A stretch of DNA of 64,000 nucleotides from contig NZ_CP158299.1 of NCBI RefSeq assembly GCF_040256395.1, forward strand, positions 2,633,501-2,697,500. Direction: 5' to 3'. This DNA is from Deinococcus sonorensis KR-87 (GTDB taxonomy: Bacteria; Deinococcota; Deinococci; Deinococcales; Deinococcaceae). A program made the position numbers and the translations under genes. The notes beneath the pieces are model-generated. The model worked only from the letters and a program-made list of their open reading frames with translations, ran no database searches and was not told the DNA's origin. Positions 33,738-43,390 of the stretch are shown one piece after another. Numbering within the stretch: the stretch's first letter is position 1; every line of letters starts with the position of its first letter.

Positions 33738-34543
33738 CCACCCTGGACGCCCCCACCCGCACCCAGCGCATCCACGCGGCCTTCCAGCGGGCCGCCGACC
33801 AGGGCCGCGCCGCCTTCATTCCGTTCATGACCGCCGGCTACCCGGACCAGGACCGCTTTCCGGCAGTGGCGGCCGAGCTGCTGGCCCGGGCCGACCTGAT
33901 GGAGATCGGCATTCCCTTCTCGGACCCGCTGGGCGATGGCCCCACCATCCAGCGGGCCGGCGAGCAGGCGATCCGGGCCGGCACCAGCACCCGCCGCACG
34001 CTGGAGTTCGTGCGGCAGCTGCGCCCCACCACCGACGTGCCGCTGCTGATCATGACTTACATCAACCCGGTGTACGCAGTGGGCCCGGAGGAATTCATGC
34101 GGCTGGCGGCCGAGGTGGGCGTGGACGGCCTGATCCTGCCGGACCTGCCGCCGGATCAGGACGACGAGATCCGCGAGCTGGCCACCCGGCACGGGCTGGC
34201 CCTGACCTTCCTGATCGCGCCCACCAGCACCCCGGCGCGGGTGAAGCTGGTGACGGAGGCCTGCACCGGCTTCGTGTACGCGGTCAGCGTGACCGGCGTG
34301 ACCGGCGCGCGTGAGGGCAACGCGCTGGGCGAGGTGCCGGCGCTGGTGCAGCTGGCCCGCCAGCACACCCAGCTGCCGGTGGCGGTGGGCTTCGGCGTCA
34401 AGGACGCGGCCACGGCTCGGGCGGTGGCTCAGGGCGCCGGCGCCGACGGCGTGGTGGTGGGCAGCGCGTTCATCGCGGCGCTGGAGCACGGGCAGCCCCT
34501 GGGCCCGCTGGCCGACGAGATCCTGAGCGGCTGCGGCAAGTAA
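33734..34543 (+). CDS. trpA: Tryptophan synthase alpha subunit
   Basis: A 269-residue TIM-barrel TrpA splitting indole-3-glycerol phosphate into indole and glyceraldehyde-3-phosphate. Catalytic Glu and Asp are in '[16 protein letters not shown]' and '[11 protein letters not shown]'. The phosphate site includes 'AVGFGVKD' and '[11 protein letters not shown]'. The start overlaps trpB (ATGA), so the subunits are made in equal amount. No other trp genes are in the window. Confidence 0.97.
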
Positions 34544-34552
34544 AGGCGCCGC

Positions 34553-34900
34553 TCAGGGGCCGGGCGCATTCAACGGCGCCCGGCCCGCTGCGTCTGCCCT
34601 CAGCCGCCGCTGCTCCCAGCTGAAGACCCGTTTGAGCAGTGTCCGGAGCGCGAAGACAGCCACGAACATCCCGATCTCCGGCCAGCTGTGCAGCTCGATG
34701 GTCCGCAGCAGCGTGGCGGCCACCTTGAAGTTCAGGCCCGCCAGCGCGCCCTCGGCCACCAGCAGGCGGGCGGCGGTGATGCGGGTGCCCGCCTGCCCGC
34801 GCAGCAGGGTCAGCAGGGCGGCCACGGCATACCCCACCACATACAGGCTCCCGACCGCCTCGATCAGCAGCGAGACGGTGCGGAACGGCAGGCCGTCCAC
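34553..34900 (-). CDS. DUF1622 membrane protein (second of a pair)
   Basis: A 115-residue small membrane protein with three hydrophobic segments (about residues 8-35, 52-70 and 75-92). The DUF1622 pattern is a conserved 'ALAGLNFKVAATLLRTI' helix and 'FALRTLLKRVFSWE' near the end. It starts with GTG directly after the TAG stop of the preceding DUF1622 gene, so translation must reinitiate. Function unknown. Confidence 0.88.
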   Translation of the reverse strand: MDGLPFRTVSLLIEAVGSLYVVGYAVAALLTLLRGQAGTRITAARLLVAEGALAGLNFKVAATLLRTIELHSWPEIGMFVAVFALRTLLKRVFSWEQRRLRADAAGRAPLNAPGP

Positions 34901-35278
34901 CTAGCCGCCCTTGATCGGCGTGTGACCCTGGACGGCCCGCTGGCGCTCGGCGTTCTGTTCGATCTCCTTCTGCAGGAAATAGTTCAGGATGGTCCGCAGC
35001 GCGGCGATGGCAGCCAGCTTCCCGATCTCGTCCCAGCTGGGCGCGATGGCGGTGCGCAGGATGTCGGCGGCCAGCTCGAATTCCAGCGCCACCGCCAGCC
35101 AGCGGGCCAGCCGCAGCCGCACGCCCTCCTTCGCCTCGTCCGGAGCGGCGGGCCGGGCCAGAAACACGCCGAGCGCACGCCAGGTGGCCTCGATGGCGGC
35201 AAAGGCGATGATGATGCCGGCCGCCGCCTCCACACCGGAGGCGAGGTAGCCGGTCCAGGCCTTGAACAACTGCTCCAT
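34901..35278 (-). CDS. DUF1622 membrane protein (first of a pair)
   Basis: A 125-residue membrane protein with an N-terminal hydrophobic helix, the DUF1622 core 'WLAVALEFELAADILRTAI', and the family C-terminal 'AIAALRTILNYFLQKEIE'. It is paralogous to its downstream neighbour with the same helix order, so the two may form a heteromer (inference). TACAGT lies six bases before the ATG at 35278, a leaderless layout. Confidence 0.9.
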   Translation of the reverse strand: MEQLFKAWTGYLASGVEAAAGIIIAFAAIEATWRALGVFLARPAAPDEAKEGVRLRLARWLAVALEFELAADILRTAIAPSWDEIGKLAAIAALRTILNYFLQKEIEQNAERQRAVQGHTPIKGG

Positions 35279-35328
35279 ACCGCCACTGTAGTGGCCGGAG
35301 GCGAAGTATCGTCACCCGACATCTTGAG

Positions 35329-36105
35329 TCAGCCCTGAGGCTTCTGCGCCACGAACAGGGTCCGCAGGAAGGGGTAGTAGACCTCCGGGTCGGGCCACTC
35401 GGCCTTCAGTCGGGCCAGATACGCCGCCTCGAAGCGCGCCCCATCCTCCGGCGTCAGGCGGCCCAGGTACGGCACCAGCGCCGTGCCGCGCACCCAGTCC
35501 AGCACCCCTTCCGCGCCCGGCAGCACCACCGGATACACCCGGCTCATCGCCACGATGTCTGTGGCACCCAGATGGTGCAGCACCTCGGCGTACTGCACGG
35601 GCGTCAGCACCGGGCTGTGCCCGGCCACCGGCCCGAAGCGGGTGAAGCCCGCCAGTTCCTCCCGGAACTCGTCGGCCGTCTCGCTGAGCAGGCGGTGGCT
35701 GGGGTGGTCGTGATTGCTCGGCACCTGCACGGCCAGCATCCCTCCCAGGTTCAGGTGGGGCCAGAGTCGTTCCAGCAGCGCCGGGTGGTCCGGGAGCCAC
35801 TGCAGCGCCGCATTGGAGAACATCAGGTCGAAGGTGCCGTGCAGGTCCTGAAGATCCGCCTGCTGAAACGTCAGGTTGGGCGCGTGATGCTCCGACGCGC
35901 GGGCCAGCATCTCCGCGCTGCTGTCCAGCCCCAGCACCTGCGCTTCTGGAAACTGCCGGCTCAGGGTCAGGGTGTGCTGCCCGGTGCCGCAGCCCAGGTC
36001 CACCACCGAACGGTACGGGTGCGGCGGCAGCAGGGCCATCAGGTCGTGGGCGGGGGCGTCACGGGCGGTCCGGTGGCGGTGGTAGACGTCCGGGTTCCAG
36101 GTCAT
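35329..36105 (-). CDS. tam: Class I SAM methyltransferase, trans-aconitate 2-methyltransferase type
   Basis: A 258-residue methyltransferase. The SAM motif I is 'VVDLGCGTGQHTLTL', with 'LGLDSSAEML' (motif II) and 'DLMFSNAALQWLPD' (the Tam/MenG-like segment) downstream. The overall layout, 'MTWNPDVYHRHRTARDAPAHDLM' at the N-terminus and 'YYPFLRTLFVAQKP' at the end, matches Tam enzymes that methylate trans-aconitate. The substrate is inferred from family resemblance. TACCCT lies five bases before the ATG. Confidence 0.9.
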   Translation of the reverse strand: MTWNPDVYHRHRTARDAPAHDLMALLPPHPYRSVVDLGCGTGQHTLTLSRQFPEAQVLGLDSSAEMLARASEHHAPNLTFQQADLQDLHGTFDLMFSNAALQWLPDHPALLERLWPHLNLGGMLAVQVPSNHDHPSHRLLSETADEFREELAGFTRFGPVAGHSPVLTPVQYAEVLHHLGATDIVAMSRVYPVVLPGAEGVLDWVRGTALVPYLGRLTPEDGARFEAAYLARLKAEWPDPEVYYPFLRTLFVAQKPQG

Positions 36106-36192
36106 GGCTCAGGGTAGGCAGGCGGAAGGAGTCGGTGTGCGTACTCTGGTGGTAACAGACCCACGAAGTGGCGCACCTCCACTGTTCGACAC

Positions 36193-36222
36193 AAAAAGGG
36201 CCGCCCCACCCGGAGCGGCCCC
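36193..36222 (-). terminator. ileS terminator
   Basis: On the minus strand a 7-bp stem (36221-36215 with 36204-36198) with a 10-base loop is followed by five T, 14 bases after the ileS stop. Confidence 0.88.
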
Positions 36223-36235
36223 TTCCCTGCTCAGC

Positions 36236-39200
36236 TCAGTTGTGGCTGATCATCTCCACCCGCTCCAGGTAGGCTTTTCCGCCCTCCAGCTCGGCCTCGA
36301 ACCCGCTGGCCTGCCCGAAGGTGAGCGTCTCGGCCAGCGTCTCGGACATCAGGTATTCCTGCCACGCCTCGGCCGCCTCGCGCGCGTCGTCCTGCAAGTC
36401 CAGGTGCAGGGTGATGCGGTCCTGTACCTCGAAGCCCGCCCGCTTGCGGCCGTCCTGAATGCCGCGCACCAGGTCGCGGGCCAGGCCTTCCAGCACCAGC
36501 TCGCGCGTCAGTTCCGTGTCGAAGGCGACCAGGTAGCCGGCCTCCTCCATCGCGGCCAGGCCCTCCGGGCTGCGGGCGTCCACCAGCACCTCGTCCGGCC
36601 CCAGCTCGAAGCGCTCGCCGGTGGGGGCCACCACCTCGAACTGCTGCCCGTCCCGCACCGCCCGAGCGATCTCGCTGGCATCGGCCTGCTGCAGCGCGGC
36701 CCGCACCTGCGGCACCGCCTTGCCGAACTTCTTGCCCAGCACCGGCAGGTTGGGGCGCAGCTGGTAGCTGACCACCTCCGCGAACTGGTCCAGCAGCTCC
36801 ACCTCCTTGACGTTCAGCTCCTCCTTGATCTGCTCCGCGAAGCGGCCCAGGGCGGCCGTCTGGTCGGTGGTGCGCGCCCGCAGCAGCACCCGAGGCAGCG
36901 GCTGACGCTGACGCAGGTTGGTCTGACCGCGCACCGCCCGGCCCAGGCCCACCACCCGCAGCACCGCGTCCATCTCGGACACCAGCGGCGCGTTCAGAAC
37001 CGCCTCGTCCACCACCGGCCAGCTGGCGAGGTGCACGCTCTCGGGGGCGGCGGGGTCCACGCTCCGCACCAGGTTCTGGTACAGCTCCTCGGCCAGGAAG
37101 GGCGTGAAGGGAGCGGTCAGCAGCGTCACCGTCTTGAGGGCGGTGTGCAGGGTCGCGTAGGCGGCGGTGTCCACCTGCCCGTCCCCGCTCCAGAAGCGGC
37201 GGCGGTTCCGGCGCACGTACCAGTTGCTCAGGTCCTCCACCACGAAGGCCTGCAGCGCGCGGCTGCTGCCGGTGGGGTCCAGGTTCTCCAGCCGCTCGGT
37301 GACGGTCTGCACCACTGCCTGCAGCCGGGCCAGCAGCCAGCGGTCCACCTCGGGGCGCTCGTCCACCGCCGGAGCGCTGGACAGGTCCGGCCGGTCCAGG
37401 TTGGCGTACAGCACGAAGAAGCTGTAGGTGTTCCACAGCGTCAGGAAGTAGCTGCGGAACGACTCGCCCACCAGGTTCATGCCGAAGCGGCGGCTGAGTT
37501 CCGGCGGGGCCGACACGAACATGTACCAGCGGGCCGCGTCGGCGCCGAATTCCGCGAACACGTCCCAGGGGTTGACGATGTTGCCCCTGGACTTGCTCAT
37601 CTTGTTGCCCTTCTCGTCCAGGATGTGCCCGGAGCAGATCACGCTCTTGTAGGCCACGCTGTCGAACACCATCGTGCCGATCTGGTGCAGGCTGTTGAAC
37701 CAGCCGCGCGTCTGGTCGATGGCCTCCGCGATGAAGTCGGCGGGGAAGCGGCTCTCGAACACCTCGCGGTTCTCGAAGGGGTAGTGGTGCTGCGCGAACG
37801 GCATGCTGCCGCTGTCGTACCAGACGTCCAGCACGTACGGCACCCGCCGGAACAGCTTGCCGTCCCGCTCGAAGGTCACGTCGTCGATGTAGGGCCGGTG
37901 CGGATCGAAGCTCGCCTGCGCCACGTCGTCGCGGCCGGTCAACGCCGCAAGTTCCTCGTAGCTGCCGACCACGTGGTACTCGCCGTCCTCGGCTTCCCAG
38001 ACCGGCAGCGGGGTGCCCCAGTAGCGGTTGCGGCTGAGGTTCCAGTCGATCAGGTTCTCCAGCCAGCCGCCGTAGCGCCCGTTCCTGATGTGCGGCGGGT
38101 GCCAGTCGATCTGCTGGTTCAGCTCGATCAGCCGGTCCTTGAGGCGGGTGTTGTTCAGGTACCAGCTCTCGGTGGCGTAGTACATCAGCGGGGTGCCGCA
38201 GCGCCAGCAGTGCGGGTAGCTGTGCACGAAGTTCTTCTCGCGCCACATGATGCCGCGCTCGCGCAGGTCCCGGACGATGGCGGTGTTCGCGTCGCGGAAG
38301 AACACGCCCGCCCAGGGGCCGTACCGGTGCTTGCCCGCCTCATCCACACCCACGATGACCGGGAAGCCGTAGTTGCGGGCCAGCCGCATGTCGTCCTCAC
38401 CAAAGGCCGGCGCGGTGTGCACGATGCCGGTCCCGTCCGTGTCGGAGACGTAGGTGTCCAGGCCGCTCGTCCACACCGGCTTGCCCTCGCCCTCGGCGTC
38501 GTAGGCCTCGGTGAAGGGCGGCCGGTACGGCACGCGGTCCAGCTCGCGCCCGGCAAAGCTGGTGACCACCTCGGCGTCCTCGCCCAGCACTTCCGTCAGC
38601 AGGCTGCGCGCCAGAATCAGCACCTTGCCGTGCTCGTCCTTCGCGGCCACGTACTCGAAGTCCGGGTGGATCGCCACGCCCACGTTGTACGGCAGGGTCC
38701 AGGGGGTGGTGGTCCACACCAGGAAGGCGCTGCCGTCCGGCAGGCCCAGCGCCTGCGGCTCCTTCAGGTCGAAGGTGACGTAGACGCTGGGGTCCTGGAT
38801 GTCCTTGTACCCCTCGCTCACCTCGGCGTTGCTGAGCGTGGTGCCGTCCTTGGGACAGTACGGCGCCACCCGGAAGCCCTTGTACAGCAGGCCCTTGCCG
38901 TCCAGCTGCTTGAGGCTCCACCAGATGCTCTCGATGTACTCGCGGTTGAGCGTCATATAGGCGTCGTCCAGGTCCACCCAGTACGCCATGCGCTCGGTGA
39001 AGCGCCGCCACTCGTTCTCGTACTCGAACACGCTGGCGCGGCACTCGGCGTTGAACTTGTCGATACCGTAGGCCTCCACCTCGCGCTTGCTGTTCAGGCC
39101 CAGGCGCTTCTCCACGCCCAGTTCCACCGGCAGGCCGTGGGTATCCCAGCCGGCCTTGCGCGGCACGTGGTAGCCCTGCATGGTGCGGAAGCGCGGAAAC

Positions 39201-39400
39201 AGGTCCTTGAAGCTGCGCGCCTGCACGTGGTGGATGCCCGGCAGGCCGTTGGCGGTGGGCGGTCCCTCGTAGAACGAGAAGAGCGGCTGGCCCTCGGTCT
39301 GCTTCAGGCTGCGCGCGAAGATGTCGCGCTCCTGCCAGAAGCGCTGAGTCTGCTCCTCCAGGCTGGGAAAATGCGGGTTCTGCTGCACGGGTTTGAACAT
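36236..39400 (-). CDS. ileS: Isoleucine-tRNA ligase, eukaryal/archaeal-like class
   Basis: A 1054-residue IleRS, longer than the usual bacterial enzyme. The HIGH-equivalent is HHVQ at residues 57-60, followed by 'GWDTHGLPVE'. KMSKS is intact ('KGNKMSKSRGN'). The editing CP1 domain lies between them, and a long C-terminal region resembles the eukaryal-type (mupirocin-tolerant, ileS2-like) class. The ATG at 39398-39400 has GAGG seven bases upstream. Expression is controlled by an Ile T-box in the leader; the frame continues upstream into that leader but is not coding. Confidence 0.97.
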   Translation of the reverse strand: MFKPVQQNPHFPSLEEQTQRFWQERDIFARSLKQTEGQPLFSFYEGPPTANGLPGIHHVQARSFKDLFPRFRTMQGYHVPRKAGWDTHGLPVELGVEKRLGLNSKREVEAYGIDKFNAECRASVFEYENEWRRFTERMAYWVDLDDAYMTLNREYIESIWWSLKQLDGKGLLYKGFRVAPYCPKDGTTLSNAEVSEGYKDIQDPSVYVTFDLKEPQALGLPDGSAFLVWTTTPWTLPYNVGVAIHPDFEYVAAKDEHGKVLILARSLLTEVLGEDAEVVTSFAGRELDRVPYRPPFTEAYDAEGEGKPVWTSGLDTYVSDTDGTGIVHTAPAFGEDDMRLARNYGFPVIVGVDEAGKHRYGPWAGVFFRDANTAIVRDLRERGIMWREKNFVHSYPHCWRCGTPLMYYATESWYLNNTRLKDRLIELNQQIDWHPPHIRNGRYGGWLENLIDWNLSRNRYWGTPLPVWEAEDGEYHVVGSYEELAALTGRDDVAQASFDPHRPYIDDVTFERDGKLFRRVPYVLDVWYDSGSMPFAQHHYPFENREVFESRFPADFIAEAIDQTRGWFNSLHQIGTMVFDSVAYKSVICSGHILDEKGNKMSKSRGNIVNPWDVFAEFGADAARWYMFVSAPPELSRRFGMNLVGESFRSYFLTLWNTYSFFVLYANLDRPDLSSAPAVDERPEVDRWLLARLQAVVQTVTERLENLDPTGSSRALQAFVVEDLSNWYVRRNRRRFWSGDGQVDTAAYATLHTALKTVTLLTAPFTPFLAEELYQNLVRSVDPAAPESVHLASWPVVDEAVLNAPLVSEMDAVLRVVGLGRAVRGQTNLRQRQPLPRVLLRARTTDQTAALGRFAEQIKEELNVKEVELLDQFAEVVSYQLRPNLPVLGKKFGKAVPQVRAALQQADASEIARAVRDGQQFEVVAPTGERFELGPDEVLVDARSPEGLAAMEEAGYLVAFDTELTRELVLEGLARDLVRGIQDGRKRAGFEVQDRITLHLDLQDDAREAAEAWQEYLMSETLAETLTFGQASGFEAELEGGKAYLERVEMISHN

Positions 39401-39540
39401 AGGGACCTCGTCGGGAAGGGTGGAATCCGGGGCACGGGCGGGAAGGTTCAGGCGGGCCACACCGCTGGAGAAATTCGCGTGAGGGCGAACCGGACCAGTC
39501 TGCGGTGCTGTTTCATGTGTGCCCTCCCCTCGGACCGCCG

Positions 39541-39840
39541 CGACAAACGACAACGGCGCGTCTCAGCGTGTGTGCTGGGACGCGCCGAAAAGGACCTTTT
39601 CGATGCGTGGTACCACCCAACTTCGTTGCCCGCAGGCAACCTCGTTCTGCTCACTGCCGAGGAGCGTCCGGGAGGGTCTACTGGGCCGCTGTGGGCGGCG
39701 GTTCTTCCTCCGGCGCGGGAGGTGATGTTCGGTCGCGGGGCCGCTCCGTCAGGCTCTCACCGTCCCTGACTCGCTCGTGGTGGCTGTCCACGCCTACTGT
39801 CCTCACGTTCGCCTGCTGAACTGTCAGCCCACCTGGGGCT
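39541..39840 (-). ncRNA. T-box riboswitch of ileS, AUC specifier
   Basis: A leader of about 300 nt on the minus strand with the T-box hallmarks in order. AGTAG is near the base of stem I. An apical segment AGGGACGGTGAGAGCCT (about 39767-39751) closely matches the known double-T-loop of glyQS leaders. The specifier loop GAACATCACC presents ATC (39726-39724), an Ile codon. The T-box GGGTGGTACCACG (39618-39606) carries UGGU, complementary to the ACCA end of tRNA(Ile). An 8-bp terminator (39586-39579 with 39562-39555) then leads into a T-rich stretch. Uncharged tRNA(Ile) should stabilise the antiterminator and permit ileS transcription. Confidence 0.94.
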
Positions 39841-39846
39841 GCCTTC

Positions 39847-39875
39847 ATGCTAGGGGCCTGGCCCGGCCCGGTCAA
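39847..39875 (-). promoter_or_regulatory. ileS T-box promoter
   Basis: TTGACC (39875-39870) and TAGCAT (39852-39847) are separated by exactly 17 bases on the minus strand. Transcription would begin near 39840, leaving room for a complete T-box stem I. Unlike most genes here it has a recognisable -35, consistent with its long leader. Confidence 0.85.
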
Positions 39876-39928
39876 GCGGGCCGCTTCCATTCCTGAGCAG
39901 CGGGACAATGTTTCATCCCGTTTTGTTT

Positions 39929-39934
39929 TATTCT
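39929..39934 (+). promoter_or_regulatory. Putative rho -10 element
   Basis: TATTCT in an AT-rich stretch about 100 bases before the rho start. No convincing -35. The 5' untranslated RNA of about 95 bases would leave room for autoregulation, as known for rho in other bacteria (inference). Confidence 0.45.
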
Positions 39935-40036
39935 GAAGGTGTCTTCCGCCCAATGCGCCGGAACAAGGCTGCCCGGCTGGCCCTGCCACCGGTGCACACA
40001 CCCTGCCCCTCATTCAGGCGTGCAGAGAGGAGTTTC

Positions 40037-41326
<1,290 letters not shown>

Positions 41327-41337
41327 ACCGGAACAGC

Positions 41338-41370
41338 CAGGGGCGGCCCACGTGTGGGCCGCCCCTGTTC
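41338..41370 (+). terminator. rho terminator
   Basis: A 14-bp perfect GC-rich stem (41338-41351 with 41354-41367) is followed by TTC, between convergent rho and the phosphatase-like gene. The T-run is short. Confidence 0.75.
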
Positions 41371-41391
41371 TGTGTGCCGTGAAAGCCCGCT

Positions 41392-41907
41392 TCAGACTTC
41401 CGCGAACTGTTCCACGAAGCGCTCCTGGGCCTCGGTGGGGACTGCACCCGCCCGGGCCGTGCGCACCACGTCCAGGGCCTGTTCCGCGTCCATGCCCGCC
41501 TGGATCAGCAGGCTGGCCGCCAGCACGCCGCCGCGCCCGCGTCCGCCCAGCCCGTGGACCGCCACCGTCTCACCGTCCAGCAGCCGGTTCATCACCTCGT
41601 CCACGAAGGCGGTGTAGGCGCGCAGGTCGGCGGGCACGTCCGGCATGGCGTGGTGAATCACATCGAAGCCGATGTCATCGGCCTGCGCGTCGTAGCGGCC
41701 TAGGCCGTTGGCCTTGGCCTCGTTCACGCTCAGCAGCGACACCAGCGTCTGCACGCCGTAGTCATGCCGCAGCCGCTTCAGGTCGGCCTCCAGGTCCCGG
41801 TTGTGAATGCCGCCCTGCCGGCCCGGGGCGGCGCTCAGGCCCAGGTGTCCGGGCCACAGTGAAGTCTCGATCCAGTCCACCCGCAAGGGGGGTTCTTCGG
41901 TCGTCAT
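41392..41907 (-). CDS. Dual-specificity phosphatase-fold protein lacking the catalytic Cys
   Basis: A 171-residue protein with a DSP/CDKN3-like fold. The general-acid segment 'HHAMPDVPAD' (Asp90) is present and the P-loop is H118-G-L-G-G-R-G-R125-G-G. The family signature is H-C-x5-R, so residue 119 is Gly where Cys is required, while the Arg at +6 is kept. The GGC-class codon is clear in the DNA and no frameshift is needed. It is likely catalytically dead, perhaps a phosphate- or phosphoprotein-binding pseudophosphatase. TATCCT lies seven bases before the ATG at 41905-41907, and an upstream in-frame ATG is disfavoured. Confidence 0.88.
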   Translation of the reverse strand: MTTEEPPLRVDWIETSLWPGHLGLSAAPGRQGGIHNRDLEADLKRLRHDYGVQTLVSLLSVNEAKANGLGRYDAQADDIGFDVIHHAMPDVPADLRAYTAFVDEVMNRLLDGETVAVHGLGGRGRGGVLAASLLIQAGMDAEQALDVVRTARAGAVPTEAQERFVEQFAEV

Positions 41908-42010
41908 ATCGGTCAGGATACGGGTTCCGGCCACTCCGGACCTGAGAAGCCGCTCCACCCGGATTTACAGCCCACGGAAGGGGCGCCGGCCCAGCCGCTA
42001 CACTCCTGCC

Positions 42011-42700
42011 ATGACTGCACCCCGACCCGTCACGCTCATCACCGGTGCCAGCGGCGGCATCGGCTCGGCCCTTGCCCAGCAACTGGACGGCCACGACCTG
42101 CTGCTGCAGGGCCGCGACGAGGCGCGGCTGAAGGCCCTGTGCGCCGAGCTGCCGCACGCCACGCCGCTGCTGCTGGACCTGCACGCCCCGGAGCGTTTTG
42201 CCGCCGCCATCGCCCCGTTGGAGCGCGTCACCAACGTGATTCACAACGCGGGCGTGGTGGAGCTGGGGCCGGTGGCCGGGCAGGATTACCACATCTGGAG
42301 CCAGACGCTGGCGGTGAACGTGGTGGCGCCCGCCGAACTGACCCGGCTGCTGCTGCCGCTGATCCGTGCGGAGCGCGGCACCGTGGTGTTCGTGAACAGC
42401 GGGGCCGGACTGGCGGCGAGCCCCGGGTGGGGCAGCTACGCGGCCAGCAAGTTCGCGCTGCGGGCGCTGGCCGACGCCCTGCGGGCCGAGGAGGCGCCAC
42501 ACGGCGTGCGCGTCACCACCGTGTTCCCGGGCCGCACCGACACCGCCATGCAGCAGAAGGTGGTGTCGCAGGAGGGCGGCCGCTATGACGGCGGCTTGTT
42601 CCTGCAGGCGGGCACGGTGGCCGACGCGATCCGCTACGTGCTGGAGCTGCCCCGGGACGCCGTACTGCCGGAGCTGAGCCTGAGGCCGGGGCCGCGCTGA
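42011..42700 (+). CDS. Short-chain dehydrogenase/reductase
   Basis: A 229-residue classical SDR. The nucleotide-binding motif 'TGASGGIG' is near the N-terminus, followed by NAG in 'IHNAGVVE', a catalytic Ser ('VFVNSGAG') and the YxxxK motif 'YAASK'. 'FPGRTDTAMQ' follows as in NADP-linked SDRs. The substrate is unknown. TACACT lies six bases before the ATG at 42011, which fixes the start. The HAD hydrolase gene starts soon after the stop. Confidence 0.93.
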   Translation: MTAPRPVTLITGASGGIGSALAQQLDGHDLLLQGRDEARLKALCAELPHATPLLLDLHAPERFAAAIAPLERVTNVIHNAGVVELGPVAGQDYHIWSQTLAVNVVAPAELTRLLLPLIRAERGTVVFVNSGAGLAASPGWGSYAASKFALRALADALRAEEAPHGVRVTTVFPGRTDTAMQQKVVSQEGGRYDGGLFLQAGTVADAIRYVLELPRDAVLPELSLRPGPR

Positions 42701-42717
42701 CCCCGCCGATTCGCGGC

Positions 42718-43389
42718 GTGCTGTTCGACCTGGACGGCACCCTGCACGACCGCGCCGAGACGGTGAGGCGCTATCTGAGTGGGCATGTCCGCCGTTTTCC
42801 GGTCCCGGAGGGTTATGCGGAGCGTTTCATCCTGCTGGACGACTTCGGATACGTGTCCAAGCGGCGGGTGTTCGAACAGCTGGTGCAGGACTTCCGGCTG
42901 GATCACGGTGTGGAAGCACTGCTGCAGGATTACGACGATCATGCCTGGAATGACCTGGGCCGGATGCCGCACACCCAGCAGGTGCTGGCGGCGCTGCGGG
43001 CGCGTGGCCTCCGGCTGGGCGTGGTGACCAACGGCTGGACCGTCAAGCAGCGCGAGTGTCTGACCGGGCTGGCCTTGACCGAGGCCTTCGATGTGGTGGT
43101 CATTTCAGAGGAGGCGGGCTGCCGCAAACCCGACCCGCCCATCTACCGGCGGGCGCTGGAGGGCCTGGGTCTATCCGCGGCCGAGGTGCTGTTCGTGGGC
43201 GACTCGCCGCTCAACGACGTCCAGGGACCGCAGCAGGCGGGCATGCGCGCCGCTTGGCTGCCCACCTCCCACCCGCTCCCGGAAGGCGTGACCCCGGAGT
43301 TCGTCCTGGCGGATCTGCGGGACGTGGTGGCGGTGGTGGAGGGGCGCTTCACCGGAACCGCCCCTCCAGACCGACCCCATCTGCTCTAG
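42718..43389 (+). CDS. HAD-superfamily hydrolase
   Basis: A 223-residue HAD phosphatase of the subfamily I cap type. The catalytic motif I is 'VLFDLDGTLHD' at the very N-terminus, with motif II 'VVTNGWTVKQ', motif III Lys in 'CRKPDPPIY' and motif IV 'VLFVGDSPLNDV'. It resembles YjjG/phosphoglycolate-phosphatase-like enzymes; the substrate is unknown. The start is the GTG at 42718, directly before the first Asp motif; no better start or clear Shine-Dalgarno is visible, so a few residues may be missing. It lies between the SDR and hrpB genes, with very short gaps. Confidence 0.9.
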   Translation: MLFDLDGTLHDRAETVRRYLSGHVRRFPVPEGYAERFILLDDFGYVSKRRVFEQLVQDFRLDHGVEALLQDYDDHAWNDLGRMPHTQQVLAALRARGLRLGVVTNGWTVKQRECLTGLALTEAFDVVVISEEAGCRKPDPPIYRRALEGLGLSAAEVLFVGDSPLNDVQGPQQAGMRAAWLPTSHPLPEGVTPEFVLADLRDVVAVVEGRFTGTAPPDRPHLL

Positions 43390-43390
43390 C

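Noticed and set aside
34556..34587. GC-rich hairpin after trpA as a terminator
   Set aside because: No T-run on the plus strand, and it extends into the start of the 3' coding end of the DUF1622 gene region; not called.
36236..39769. Long open frame on the plus strand opposite ileS, over 1200 codons
   Set aside because: It is the antisense shadow of a high-GC gene. Its product is low-complexity (His, Gln, Val, Arg rich) with no domain or start signal, and it runs through the T-box. Similar shadows opposite gltB, serA, phoH and hrpB were ignored.
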